Notes under the pieces: model-generated | What the model saw: only the letters and a program-made list of their open reading frames with translations | What the model was told of the DNA's origin: nothing | Database searches by the model: none | Assembly (NCBI GenBank): GCA_964457455.1 | Contig: CAYWJN010000005.1 | Coordinates: forward strand, 1-57,057 | Reading direction: 5' to 3' | DNA: 57,057 nt | Source: JABMPU01 sp964457455 | GTDB taxonomy: Bacteria > Cloacimonadota > Cloacimonadia > Cloacimonadales > TCS61 | Translations under genes and position numbers: made by a program | Shown: positions 9,104 through 17,103 of the stretch, in pieces | How positions within the stretch are numbered: position 1 is the first letter of the stretch | Layout of the letters: every line of letters starts with the position of its first letter

Positions 9104-9445
9104 ATTAACTCCATTTATAAATCAAATTTTCAGGATGGACTCCTATGAAACATACCTAACTTCCGAATGTTTCGACTTGTCGAATCTTCGGAATGTAAAG
9201 GAGCTCTTGCCCGTACAATCGGAAGATCAGCAAGCTGAACATTCCGATGTTTTGCAATCTTTTTTAGCTCGTTACGAAAGTCCTCTTTCGTAACATATTG
9301 TATTCCCATCCGGCAGCTACCGGATGGGAACAAGCTAAATCATACTTGGTTCAGATTCCCAATCAAGTTGGGAATGACAGAAATGTATAGGGTGCTGTCA
9401 TTCCCGCGAACAGTATCCGGCTTTTGACGGAAGCGGGAATCCACT
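9104..9445. repeat. Cluster of short palindromes (hairpin repeat block)
   Basis: The 342-nt gap holds several consecutive perfect hairpins: GTTACGAAAG/CTTTCGTAAC (9271-9294), TTCCCATCCGG/CCGGATGGGAA (9303-9330), TTCCCAA/TTGGGAA (9356-9374) and CATTCCCGC ... GCGGGAATCC (about 9399-9441). The TTCCCAA/TTGGGAA unit recurs near 45443-45462 and the TTTCGTAACGAGC unit near 43256-43268. A 67-codon open frame crosses the block on the minus strand but follows the palindromes and is not a credible gene. Confidence 0.7.
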
Positions 9446-10258
9446 TCAACTTAACCGACAATGATTATGTTTCTCTTTGCCAAAATAAATTGCCTGGATT
9501 TCCGAAATAATTGAAATAGCAATATCAGATGGAGATTTTCCTCCAGTATTCAATCCAATAGGCGAGTACAAAATGTCCGGATTAATTTCTTTTTCGACAT
9601 TTTCTAAAAGTTGAGTTTTCATTTCTTTTGCTTTAAATTTTGAAGCAATTACTCCAATATATTTTGGTTGCAAATCAGATTCATAAATCTGGTTAAGAAT
9701 CATAAAATCATATTTGTGAGAATGCGTGACAATAACAAAAAAACTATTTTTCTTAAAAGAATGACTCTTAAAAATATCTTGATATTTTTCAATACAAATC
9801 TTTTGAGCATCATCAATTTTATCAAGTTCATTTTTTCTGCAATCGATAATCAAGGTTTGATAATTCAAATTTTTCAGATGATAAACAAGAGATTTCCCAA
9901 TATGACCGGCTCCAAAAATATACAAATTTGGAATTGAACCGAGATATTCAAAAAAAAGTGTGGCTTCTCCTCCACAAATCATTCCTGTCTCTTTTTTATC
10001 TAAAATTTCTTCGTCTTTATTGAGAGAATACTTGATGGAAATACTCTTTTTCGTTTGAAGGATTAGTTTGATTTTCTGCAAAGCAATATACTCAATCGCC
10101 CCTCCGCCAACAGTTCCCATTTTTTCTCCATCTGGAAATACAATCATTTTAGTGCCAACCTGTGAAGGTGCGTGACCTTTGGTATCAACCACCTGAACCA
10201 GAACAGCTTCTTTGCCTTCTTTTTTTATTTGAGCGATTTCTTCATAAAAATCAACCAA
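9446..10258 (-). CDS. xdhC: XdhC/CoxI family molybdenum-hydroxylase maturation protein
   Basis: Accessory protein that binds molybdenum cofactor and helps insert or sulfurate it in xanthine dehydrogenase-type enzymes. The N-terminal XdhC_CoxI domain has VVDTKGHAPSQVGTKMIVF and GTVGGGAIEYIAL (residues about 22-63). The C-terminal Rossmann domain has NLYIFGAGHIGKSLVYHL (about 121-138) and an IVTHSHKYD strand. The 270-residue length is normal. It is last in a minus-strand group with a DUF364 protein (8-nt overlap), a MocA-like transferase and an allantoinase-like enzyme, and selD is 4 kb away. That grouping resembles accessory sets of selenium-dependent molybdenum hydroxylases, but no hydroxylase structural gene is present, so the target is unknown. 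Confidence 0.85.
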   Translation of the reverse strand: MVDFYEEIAQIKKEGKEAVLVQVVDTKGHAPSQVGTKMIVFPDGEKMGTVGGGAIEYIALQKIKLILQTKKSISIKYSLNKDEEILDKKETGMICGGEATLFFEYLGSIPNLYIFGAGHIGKSLVYHLKNLNYQTLIIDCRKNELDKIDDAQKICIEKYQDIFKSHSFKKNSFFVIVTHSHKYDFMILNQIYESDLQPKYIGVIASKFKAKEMKTQLLENVEKEINPDILYSPIGLNTGGKSPSDIAISIISEIQAIYFGKEKHNHCRLS

Positions 10259-10976
10259 TATAATCCTCCCGAAAAATCGTTACATATTTTTTCCCTTTGA
10301 TGAATCTATATGGAGTTGCCTGCTTAACCTGAGTGATAATGCTTTTTTCATTATCAAAATATACTCCTGAAACAGCATTAATGCCAAAATCAAAAAGAAT
10401 GGGGGAAACGGGCGAAGTCGGTCCAAGTAAAATCACAAAACTATCTTTTTTGATATTTTGCATAATATTCTCAAAAGTATGATTTGTGAGAGTAGTAGAA
10501 GAAATGGCGACCACATCAGCTTGCGGCAGAAAATTTGGAATTTCTTTCTCGCTTAAATCTTTATTTCGAGGATTTTTTTCAAAAATATACAATTTCCCAA
10601 ATTGATTTTTAAACTTTCCAATAAATGGGAAATGCCCGATAATTCCAACCTTTTTCCCTCTTCCTTTTTTTAGGATTATTTCTTGAGCATTGATAATTCG
10701 AGTTTTTGTCTGGATTGGCAAAGCACTGTTTATTGCTGCCATTCCCAGCGATGCTTCCAACCAGTTTTCAGAAAAAACATATTCAGCAAGTTCCCTGGTA
10801 TTTTTTGTTAGTAAGTTCTTCGAGTTTCGAATTCCAACGTGAGGAAGTTGTTCTTCCATAACAGTTGTAGCGATTCCAAGATTTTGGCTCCAAACCAGGA
10901 TATCAAAAACACCGGCAAAAACCTCTTTTACCGGATATGCTGGTATTCTATTGTATAATTCTTCTAAGATTCTCAT
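10251..10976 (-). CDS. DUF364-family protein (putative heavy-metal chelation domain)
   Basis: A 241-residue protein matching the DUF4213 + DUF364 architecture. A short N-terminal alpha/beta domain (LASLGMAAINSAL-like ASLGMAAINSAL near residue 76) is followed by a Rossmann-like domain with KVGIIGHFPFIGKF (about 110-123), ADVVAISSTTLTNHTF and VILLGPTSPVSPILFDFGIN. Families like this have been structurally linked to metal or metal-cofactor handling, but the reaction is not established. It overlaps xdhC by 8 nt, so the two are probably made together and may act on the same cofactor or its metal. Upstream it is separated from mocA by an inserted inverted-repeat element. Confidence 0.75.
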   Translation of the reverse strand: MRILEELYNRIPAYPVKEVFAGVFDILVWSQNLGIATTVMEEQLPHVGIRNSKNLLTKNTRELAEYVFSENWLEASLGMAAINSALPIQTKTRIINAQEIILKKGRGKKVGIIGHFPFIGKFKNQFGKLYIFEKNPRNKDLSEKEIPNFLPQADVVAISSTTLTNHTFENIMQNIKKDSFVILLGPTSPVSPILFDFGINAVSGVYFDNEKSIITQVKQATPYRFIKGKKYVTIFREDYIG

Positions 10977-11058
10977 AAAATAATATTTCTGGTTCCTTCT
11001 AATTATTAATGGATCAATATATTAAACATAAAATATCTGAATACACCAAAGGCATATA

Positions 11059-11531
11059 AATATCCAATATCCAACACGGAATATCGAATATCCAAGTATT
11101 TTTGTCGCTATCGCTCTTTTTTCTTTTTCGCTGTATCAATACTCTTGAAAAGTATTGAAATCAACTCATCTGTCTCCTGTAATAAAGGTGACAATTTTGT
11201 AGAAGGTTGAATTAATTTTGCTCGTACAATTATTTTCAACCACACTTCAGTCTCTCTCAACTCTTTTAAAGCCACTTTCAATTTATGAATAAAATCAGCC
11301 TTAGATTCAGCACTTTGAACCTCACCGTAATTTGGAGCAGGCGATGTTCCACTTCTTAGTATTTGAGAAGAAATATGTTTACCTGCTTTTGTTTCAGGTA
11401 GTTGTTCTGAAACATTAATAATTCTAACTGCATAATCTATAAGACGCTTTTGTAAATCAAACTTCTTTTCTTTTTCACTCATTTCTTTTTTTCCTTCATC
11501 ATTGGATATTCCGTGTTGGATATTGGATATT
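11059..11531. mobile_element. Inverted-repeat-bounded element carrying a four-helix-bundle gene
   Basis: A perfect 27-bp inverted repeat, 11059-11085 (starts AATATCCAATATCCAACACG) and its exact reverse complement at 11505-11531, encloses one gene for an S23/IVS-type four-helix-bundle protein. The arms themselves are built of repeated ATATCC units. The element lies between mocA and the DUF364 gene, whose neighbours otherwise sit 6-9 nt apart or overlap, so it looks inserted into an operon. Intervening sequences in bacterial 23S rRNA have the same plan (complementary ends, one small helical-bundle ORF). This copy is between protein genes. No transposase is present. Confidence 0.65.
11108..11482 (-). 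CDS. Four-helix bundle protein (S23/IVS family)
   Basis: A 124-residue all-helical protein of the family first known from 23S rRNA intervening sequences (TIGR02436 type). Recognised by KRLIDYAVRIINVSEQLP, then the signature ISSQILRSGTSPAPNYGEVQ (about residues 43-62), AESKADFIHKLKVALKELRE and ETEVWLKIIVRA. The ATG at 11482 is chosen because it follows GGAAAAAAAGAA and begins just before the conserved helix; an upstream in-frame extension runs through the inverted repeat and the mocA end. The molecular role of these proteins is unclear; relatives include Avd of diversity-generating retroelements, but no reverse transcriptase or variable repeat is seen here. Confidence 0.9.
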   Translation of the reverse strand: MSEKEKKFDLQKRLIDYAVRIINVSEQLPETKAGKHISSQILRSGTSPAPNYGEVQSAESKADFIHKLKVALKELRETEVWLKIIVRAKLIQPSTKLSPLLQETDELISILFKSIDTAKKKKER

Positions 11532-11555
11532 ATTTTTAATTTACTCGCACAATTC

Positions 11556-12128
11556 TTAAGAGAACCAATTCTTTTTCTGATAATTAAAATAATTTTCTTC
11601 TGTGTCAATATCGAAAAGAATGGACTCATCTTGCACTTCCACAGTTGTGAAGCCTTTTTTATCAATAAATAATTTCAGATTAGAATCTTCAGGTTCACCC
11701 AAGATTTCATTAATGAGAGAACTACCTATCAAAACCGGATGACCTTTTCTACCTTTAAAAACAGGAATGATAATATCACCTTTTTTTGAAAGCAATTTTT
11801 TATAAACATCTTCCTTCACAAAGGGAATATCACCCGGAAGTAGAAAAAATTTCTCCGTTTTTATTTGAGATATTCCAATTTTTACTGAACTGAACATTCC
11901 TTTCTCAAACTCTTTGTTGAAAACCACTTCAACTTTTTCATAGCTTTTCAGGATTTCAGTAATCCTCTCGCTTTTATATCCTGTCACCACAATTATTTTG
12001 GAGCATACTTTTTCCAAACTTTCCACACTTCGTTCGATCAATGTTTTGCCTTCCAGAAGAATTTCCATCTTGAATTTTCCCATTCTGCTGGAAAATCCCG
12101 CAGCCAATACGATTCCTTCGATATCCAT
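11556..12128 (-). CDS. MobA/MocA-like molybdenum cofactor nucleotidyltransferase
   Basis: A 190-residue NTP-transferase of the MobA-like family, probably adding CMP (MocA type) or another nucleotide to molybdopterin. The N-terminal nucleotide loop is GIVLAAGFSSRMGKFKMEIL (residues about 5-24). A metal-binding Asp lies in LLPGDIPFVKEDVYKKL (about 98-114) and the substrate loop is GRKGHPVLIGSSL (about 128-140). The LAAGxSxRMG and GHPVL marks fit the family used for molybdenum hydroxylase cofactors. It starts 6 nt after the allantoinase-like gene. Downstream, the inverted-repeat element separates it from the DUF364 gene and xdhC, with which it plausibly once formed one transcription unit. Confidence 0.82.
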   Translation of the reverse strand: MDIEGIVLAAGFSSRMGKFKMEILLEGKTLIERSVESLEKVCSKIIVVTGYKSERITEILKSYEKVEVVFNKEFEKGMFSSVKIGISQIKTEKFFLLPGDIPFVKEDVYKKLLSKKGDIIIPVFKGRKGHPVLIGSSLINEILGEPEDSNLKLFIDKKGFTTVEVQDESILFDIDTEENYFNYQKKNWFS

Positions 12129-12134
12129 CTTATT

Positions 12135-13472
12135 TTACTCTTTTGTTAAGAAATTCCCAAAACCTGCATCAGCAGTTATGCCTTGCTCAGAATCATAAAT
12201 CACTTTTCCCCTTAAGATTGTTCTTATGATTTTTCCTTTAAAAACAAAACCTTCAAAAGGAGTGATTTTACCTTTGGATAAAAACTTCTCACCTTGAACA
12301 ATCCAATTTTTATCAGGATCGATCAAAACAAAATCTGCATCTTTACCAATTTCGATCGAACCTTTTTTATGGAAAATTCCATATTTTTTAGCAGCATTTT
12401 GTGATGTAATCTCAATAAATCTCTGCAAACTTAATCTTCCTTTTAAAAAACCTTCTGAAAATAAATAAGGAATTAATGTTCCGGTTCCCGGAATTCCCGA
12501 ATAATCTGTCCAGATCGAACCGGTATTTTTCTTTTCTTTAGGAGAAGGAGCATGATCCGAAGCCACAAAATTTATCTTTCCATCTGAAAGAAGCTGCCAT
12601 AATTTCGCTTTATTTTCCGGAGATTTAACCGGAGGAGTTGCCTTCAAAGCTGAGCCAATCCTTTCAAAATCTGAAATATCAAATTCCAGATAATGAGGAG
12701 CAGTTTCAAAAGATATTTTATTTTTTACTAAAAATTCCGCTGCTTCTGCAGAACTCACATGAACAATATGCAATTCACAACCGGTTTCTCTTGCAACTTC
12801 TGCCGCAGTTTTAACAGCAAGGATTTCTGCAATTTCGGGTCGGGAAAGATAATAATTTTTCGTACTCGAACCTTGTTTGGAATACAATTCAGTTGCAGAT
12901 TTGATATAATCATAATCCTCAGCATGAACAAGAACAGGTAAATCCAAATCCTTTACTTTCTGTAAAACCTGCTTAAATTGATATTTATCCAACCGTTCAA
13001 AAGTATCCATTCCTGAAATGAAATAAGTCTTATAACCCAGAACATATTTTGAAAGTTCAAAAATATTTTCCGGAAAACCTTTTGCTAAAGATTGAGCAGA
13101 AATGCCGCCAAAAAATCCGAAATCCGTAACAGATTTCTTTTGTACAACAGCGAGTTTTTTCTCTAAATTTTGTTTGTTCGTGATTGGAGGAATAGACGTG
13201 CAGGGCATATCAATAATCGCGGTAATTCCTCCGGAAGCAGCAGCACAACTTCCATGATAAAAATCCTCATTAAAAGTATAACCTGGATCATTAAAATGAA
13301 CATGAGGATCGATTCCACCAGGAAAAACATAAAGCCCGGATGCATCAATTACTTTGTTTTTATCAGCAATATTTTCTGCGATTTTGATAATTTTTCCATT
13401 CTCAATTTTGATGTCTAATTTGAAAAAATCATCTTTACCAGGTAATGCAATCAGTCCATTCTTAATTAACAT
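12135..13472 (-). CDS. Allantoinase / hydantoinase-type cyclic amidohydrolase
   Basis: A 445-residue zinc amidohydrolase of the dihydroorotase-allantoinase-hydantoinase group, which opens cyclic amide rings. The metal site is complete: HVHF in GGIDPHVHFNDPGYTFNE, a candidate carbamylated Lys in LGYKTYFISG, His in VLVHAEDYDYIK, His in LHIVHVSSAEAAEF, and Asp in FVASDHAPSPKEK. SGIPGTGTLIPYLFSEG follows, as in class I dihydroorotases and allantoinases. Substrate cannot be fixed from sequence alone. Company with XdhC, a MocA-like enzyme and (8 kb away) adenosine deaminase leans towards purine or ureide catabolism rather than pyrimidine synthesis. It lies 9 nt after the thiamine diphosphokinase gene and 6 nt before mocA. 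Confidence 0.85.
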   Translation of the reverse strand: MLIKNGLIALPGKDDFFKLDIKIENGKIIKIAENIADKNKVIDASGLYVFPGGIDPHVHFNDPGYTFNEDFYHGSCAAASGGITAIIDMPCTSIPPITNKQNLEKKLAVVQKKSVTDFGFFGGISAQSLAKGFPENIFELSKYVLGYKTYFISGMDTFERLDKYQFKQVLQKVKDLDLPVLVHAEDYDYIKSATELYSKQGSSTKNYYLSRPEIAEILAVKTAAEVARETGCELHIVHVSSAEAAEFLVKNKISFETAPHYLEFDISDFERIGSALKATPPVKSPENKAKLWQLLSDGKINFVASDHAPSPKEKKNTGSIWTDYSGIPGTGTLIPYLFSEGFLKGRLSLQRFIEITSQNAAKKYGIFHKKGSIEIGKDADFVLIDPDKNWIVQGEKFLSKGKITPFEGFVFKGKIIRTILRGKVIYDSEQGITADAGFGNFLTKE

Positions 13473-13481
13473 TTCTTTCTC

Positions 13482-14138
13482 TTATTCCGGAAAAACATCA
13501 TACAAAAAAAGTATTCCCGAATCAAAATTGATATTACAAATTTCAGATTCATAAACATTGCTGATTCCCAGAAAATTGCTTGTGAAATCTTGATTGTTCA
13601 GATCATATCGAAAACCTTTTAAAGTGAGATTCTGAATTTGACTGATAGAGAAAAGCGAAACAGTGGAACCGATTTTTTCCCTTATTTCATGCTTTCCAGA
13701 AGTTAATATCTTCATCTTTCCAAAATTATCAAAAATCTCCAATTCAATGGACTCTTCCAAAATCAGCTTAATCATCTTATGAAAGATAAGAATATTTCCA
13801 ACAATGTGATCAGTTCGTCTTCCAAAAGCAGAGAAAACTTTTATTTTCTCTGGATGAAGGGAAATCGCCAAGTTCAGAGATTTCTCCATATCAGTAGTTT
13901 CCTGGTCAGGATTATGAATTATTTCAGCAGCAGGAAAATATTTGTTAATATCAAATTGAATTGAATCCAGGTCGCCAATAATATAGTCAGGAATGATATT
14001 TGCGATTTTGCAATTTATCACGCCACCATCAGCTGCAATAATGATATCCGAATTCGAAATAAAATCTTTCAAATATGGTTTAAAAGCTTCACCATTGGCA
14101 ATTATCACAACTATCTTTTCAGTTGAATTAGAGTTCAT
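13482..14138 (-). CDS. Thiamine diphosphokinase
   Basis: Transfers pyrophosphate from ATP to thiamine to form the cofactor ThDP. A 218-residue protein with the catalytic domain marks IIIAADGGVINCKI and PDYIIGDLDSI (about residues 31-61), then DQETTDMEKSLNLAI (about 78-92) and the substrate loop FGRRTDHIVGNI. The C-terminal half is the thiamine-binding beta domain (KIGSTVSLFSI-like IGSTVSLFSISQIQNLTLKG). Length is normal. It is first of the group leading into the allantoinase-like gene, with a palindromic repeat block upstream separating it from queC. No TPP riboswitch-like sequence was seen ahead of it. Confidence 0.88.
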   Translation of the reverse strand: MNSNSTEKIVVIIANGEAFKPYLKDFISNSDIIIAADGGVINCKIANIIPDYIIGDLDSIQFDINKYFPAAEIIHNPDQETTDMEKSLNLAISLHPEKIKVFSAFGRRTDHIVGNILIFHKMIKLILEESIELEIFDNFGKMKILTSGKHEIREKIGSTVSLFSISQIQNLTLKGFRYDLNNQDFTSNFLGISNVYESEICNINFDSGILFLYDVFPE

Positions 14139-14262
14139 CTTCTAACTCCCCTAACCCCTCTTTGCAAAAGAGGGGAAATATATGTAAACTAAGAAGATAC
14201 GAGTACTCATTCTCCCCTCTCTTTCTTTTCCAAAGAGAGGGGTCGGGGGTGAGTTTAGGGAA
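14139..14262. repeat. Two nested GC-rich hairpins between queC and thiamine diphosphokinase gene
   Basis: CCCCTCTTTGC/AAAGAGGGG-type hairpin at about 14154-14176 and a second, CCCCTCTCTTT ... AAAGAGAGGGG, at about 14214-14241. The outer ends (CTAACTCCCCTAACCCC near 14145 and GGGGTCGGGGGTGAGTTTAG near 14236-14256) are also roughly complementary, so the whole unit can form one long stem. It looks like a dispersed miniature repeat that may also act as a terminator for queC. Confidence 0.6.
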
Positions 14263-14271
14263 AAATTCAAA

Positions 14272-14967
14272 TCATTCATTTTCAAACCACTTGATTTCAA
14301 TTTCGTATGGAATCGGATCTATGATTCCAATTTCTTTAAAAGCTCTTATTCGCAGGAAACAACTGTCACACAAACCACACGCAATTTCGTTATTTTTATA
14401 ACAACTCCAACTGAACTCAAATGGAGCTTTTAATTCTTTCCCGATTTTGACTATTTCAGATTTTGTTTTATGAATTATGGGAGTAACGATTTCAATTTTA
14501 GTATTGTGTTTAGTCCCCAAATCAATCGCTTTTTCAAGTTGTTTAAAAAAAGATTCCCTGCAATCCGGATAACCGGAACTGTCTTCTTCTACAGCTCCGA
14601 TATAAATTCGATTCGCTCTGACAACTTCTGCCCAGGAAACCGCTATGGAAATAAGATGAGCATTCCTGAAAGGTACATAAGAATCCGGGATTTCTGAAAT
14701 TTTATTATGATTTTTCACAGATATTTTTTCATCCGTTAAACTGGAACCACCAATCTGTTTTAAATAACTTATATCCGTAATTAGACTTTTATCAGGTTTG
14801 TATAATTCTACTATTTTTTTGAAAGATTCCAGTTCTTTCTTTTGAGTTTTCTGGGCATAATTCACGTGCAGAAAATAGATCTTATCACATTCATTTTTAG
14901 CGATGGCTGCTGTTACTATACTATCCATCCCACCGCTGACTAAAACAACTGCTTTATATGAGAACAT
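14272..14967 (-). CDS. queC: 7-cyano-7-deazaguanine synthase
   Basis: ATP-dependent enzyme that makes preQ0, the precursor of queuosine in tRNA (and of deazaguanine DNA modifications). The P-loop-like motif is VVLVSGGMDSIVTAAIA at the N-terminus, then FLHVNYAQKTQKKE, SYVPFRNAHLISIAVSWAE and GAVEEDSSGYPDCRESF. The C-terminal zinc site is SCYKNNEIACGLCDSCFLR. The ATG at 14967 is preferred to 14979 because AGGAA stands 5-6 nt before it. The gene overlaps or abuts grpB, which overlaps the NFACT gene, giving a three-gene unit. No other queuosine genes are in the window, and no preQ1 riboswitch was recognised. Confidence 0.93.
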   Translation of the reverse strand: MFSYKAVVLVSGGMDSIVTAAIAKNECDKIYFLHVNYAQKTQKKELESFKKIVELYKPDKSLITDISYLKQIGGSSLTDEKISVKNHNKISEIPDSYVPFRNAHLISIAVSWAEVVRANRIYIGAVEEDSSGYPDCRESFFKQLEKAIDLGTKHNTKIEIVTPIIHKTKSEIVKIGKELKAPFEFSWSCYKNNEIACGLCDSCFLRIRAFKEIGIIDPIPYEIEIKWFENE

Positions 14968-14968
14968 C

Positions 14969-15499
14969 TTATTCCTCATGATTCTTGAGAGCTAATTGAA
15001 CAGTATTATTTATAAATCCGGATTTCGCATCTGTATAAGCTTCACGATCATTTTTGAACTTGGTTGCGAGTTCTCTTTTCAGAGCGCAATATTTTTTTCG
15101 ATATTCTGGTTTTTGAATTAAAAAATCACGAAATATTACGTGGTCAACCTGGGATTCTGAATTATGGGTAATTATATGCAAGTGATGTGTCCGTATTTCT
15201 CCAATTAATTTTGTAAAGAAATAACCTCCGGGAATTCCTTTTCCACCTTTGAATTCATATCCAAATTTGATTAAAGGTTTTATGCATTCATCTGCAATTT
15301 TCATGGAGTTCACTCCAATCAGGATATCAATGATAGGTTTGGCACAACAACTGGGCACCGCAGTGCTTCCTATATGTTGAATATCAATTATCTTATTACC
15401 AAGAATATTTCGAAGTTCTGATTTTTCCCTTTCAAAAATTCCCTGCCAATTTTCATCATATTCAGCTAATCTTACGATTCCCTTTTCTAAACCTATCAT
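14969..15499 (-). CDS. GrpB family (UPF0157) nucleotidyltransferase-fold protein
   Basis: A 176-residue GrpB-family protein: LAEYDENWQGIFEREKSEL, then IIDIQHIGSTAVPSCCAKPI (about residues 37-56) with the GSTAVP and IDILIGV motifs of the nucleotidyltransferase fold, then THHLHIITHNSESQVDHVIF and LIQKPEYRKKYCALKREL. The family is often annotated as dephospho-CoA kinase-associated or of unknown function, and I cannot assign a substrate. The start overlaps the NFACT stop by 4 nt (ATGA) with AGGAG upstream; the end lies at the queC start. Confidence 0.85.
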   Translation of the reverse strand: MIGLEKGIVRLAEYDENWQGIFEREKSELRNILGNKIIDIQHIGSTAVPSCCAKPIIDILIGVNSMKIADECIKPLIKFGYEFKGGKGIPGGYFFTKLIGEIRTHHLHIITHNSESQVDHVIFRDFLIQKPEYRKKYCALKRELATKFKNDREAYTDAKSGFINNTVQLALKNHEE

Positions 15500-16941
15500 T
15501 TCAAACTCCTGATAATTACAGATGCTTCTCTCATGCTGAGCGGATCAACAAATAAAGTTTTCTGATTTGTATAAACCACATAACCGGCAGGGCTACCCTT
15601 TGGTTTTCTCACAAAACGAATCTGAGTATAATCCACAGGAACATTGGAAGATTTTTTTGCTTTGCTGAAATAAGCAGCTAGTCGACAGCAGATAATTTTC
15701 AGATTTTCCGGCAATTCTTTCTTAGACAGATTCCTCAGAATCACATGCGTGCCCCGAAATATCCGTGTATGAAACCACCAATCGTGTGGTTTGGCAAATT
15801 GCGTTGTGAGCAAATCATTTTCTTTGCTGGTTCTACCGATAATTATTTCCCAATTTTCGTCAACCTTCAATTTTTTAAGCTTTGTCTCTTTTCTCTTAAT
15901 TTCTTTTGAATATCTTTTTTCTTCAATAATAAAATCTTCATCAATTTTTTGAATTTCTCTTTTTATTATCTCGATTTCATCTTCTGTTTTTGCAATCTGC
16001 CGGGCAATTATTTTTTTTCCATTTTTAGCTTTTTTATATTTCTTAAAATAATAATTGATGTTACTTTGAGCATTTTTCTCTGAAAACAAATTTATTTCTA
16101 TTTCCGGAAAACCATCCAAAAAATAATTTTTCAGTTTTATTGAATTCATTCCAGTTTTTATTTCTGAGAAATTCGCTTTAAGAAGCTCAGCTTTCTGTTT
16201 CCAAATATTTTCTTCTTTTGCATCAGAAAGTTCTATCTCTAATTTTTTCAGCTTTTTCTGTTTTTTTTGGATTTGTTTTTCGAAACGATTATTTTTCTTC
16301 TGTTTTAGTTTTTCATTTCTCTTTGTTAAGATACCATCATAATAAAGATGTTCAAAGAAAAAATTAATTTTATCGAATCTCTTCTCTTTATGAGAATTTT
16401 CGATTATGTTCAAATTTGAATCGAATGAGATGGGAAAATGAATCTCTTCCATAATATTTTTATATTCTGAATCTGGAATCATGTATTTTGTGCCTGGAAG
16501 AATCTGTCTTTGCGGATTTTCTGCAAAACTTATTTTTTTCCAGCAATCAATTATGATATTGTCTGATTTTGTCAAAATGAGATTCTGGAAACGGTTTATT
16601 AATTCAATAATTAGAAGATAGTTTTGCTTTTGATTGTAAATATCCACCTTTGAAAACTCAAGTATTATAATTCTATCTTTCTCAGAAATATTAATCTTTT
16701 CCAATTTTGTCTTTGAAAGATGATTATTGAAAATCATTAATCTTTTATCTGGTAAAAAAGGTAATTTACCTGATTCAGTAAAGAAACAAAAACTATTTTC
16801 AGAAGATAAATTGATCTGGAGAAATTGCCTTTCTTTTTGGAAAAAAATGGCAAACTGGTCTTCAAATCTTTTAATTTCTTTTACAGTTATATTCAGGTTT
16901 TTATGATTATTAACCCATTCAGCCAAATATTTATATTTCAT
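15496..16941 (-). CDS. NFACT-family protein (RqcH/fibronectin-binding-like)
   Basis: Member of the NFACT (Rqc2/RqcH/FbpA) family, whose best-known bacterial member binds stalled large ribosomal subunits with tRNA and tags nascent chains. Seen: an N-terminal NFACT-N-like half with LPFLPDKRLMIFNNHLSKTK and KNQ-rich segments, a long Lys/Glu-rich coiled coil (about residues 205-345), and a C-terminal NFACT-R domain with IIGRTSKENDLLTTQFAKP, HDWWFHTRIFRGTHVILRN and SNVPVDYTQIRFVRKPKGSP. At 481 residues it is shorter than typical RqcH (about 550-570), mainly in the N-terminal part, so tagging activity is uncertain. AGAGGA with 4-nt spacing precedes the ATG at 16941. First gene of the unit with the GrpB gene and queC. 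Confidence 0.85.
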   Translation of the reverse strand: MKYKYLAEWVNNHKNLNITVKEIKRFEDQFAIFFQKERQFLQINLSSENSFCFFTESGKLPFLPDKRLMIFNNHLSKTKLEKINISEKDRIIILEFSKVDIYNQKQNYLLIIELINRFQNLILTKSDNIIIDCWKKISFAENPQRQILPGTKYMIPDSEYKNIMEEIHFPISFDSNLNIIENSHKEKRFDKINFFFEHLYYDGILTKRNEKLKQKKNNRFEKQIQKKQKKLKKLEIELSDAKEENIWKQKAELLKANFSEIKTGMNSIKLKNYFLDGFPEIEINLFSEKNAQSNINYYFKKYKKAKNGKKIIARQIAKTEDEIEIIKREIQKIDEDFIIEEKRYSKEIKRKETKLKKLKVDENWEIIIGRTSKENDLLTTQFAKPHDWWFHTRIFRGTHVILRNLSKKELPENLKIICCRLAAYFSKAKKSSNVPVDYTQIRFVRKPKGSPAGYVVYTNQKTLFVDPLSMREASVIIRSLK

Positions 16942-17103
16942 GAAATCCTCTAATTTTTCGATTGGAAAAATTTCATGAACAGGAAAAAAAGGGCTTTATT
17001 TTTGTCTATAAATTTAGCTCTAATAAATCTGATCGAGATAATATTCTTGACACTGAAAACATTCGTTTTATTTTCAAGTAAATAATATTGGAGGTAAATC
17101 AAG

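Noticed and set aside
9130..9333. 67-codon minus-strand frame in the hairpin block
   Set aside because: Runs through consecutive perfect palindromes; no family or ribosome site.
11108..11482. Avd component of a diversity-generating retroelement
   Set aside because: No reverse transcriptase or template/variable repeat pair is present; the inverted-repeat context fits an IVS-type element better.
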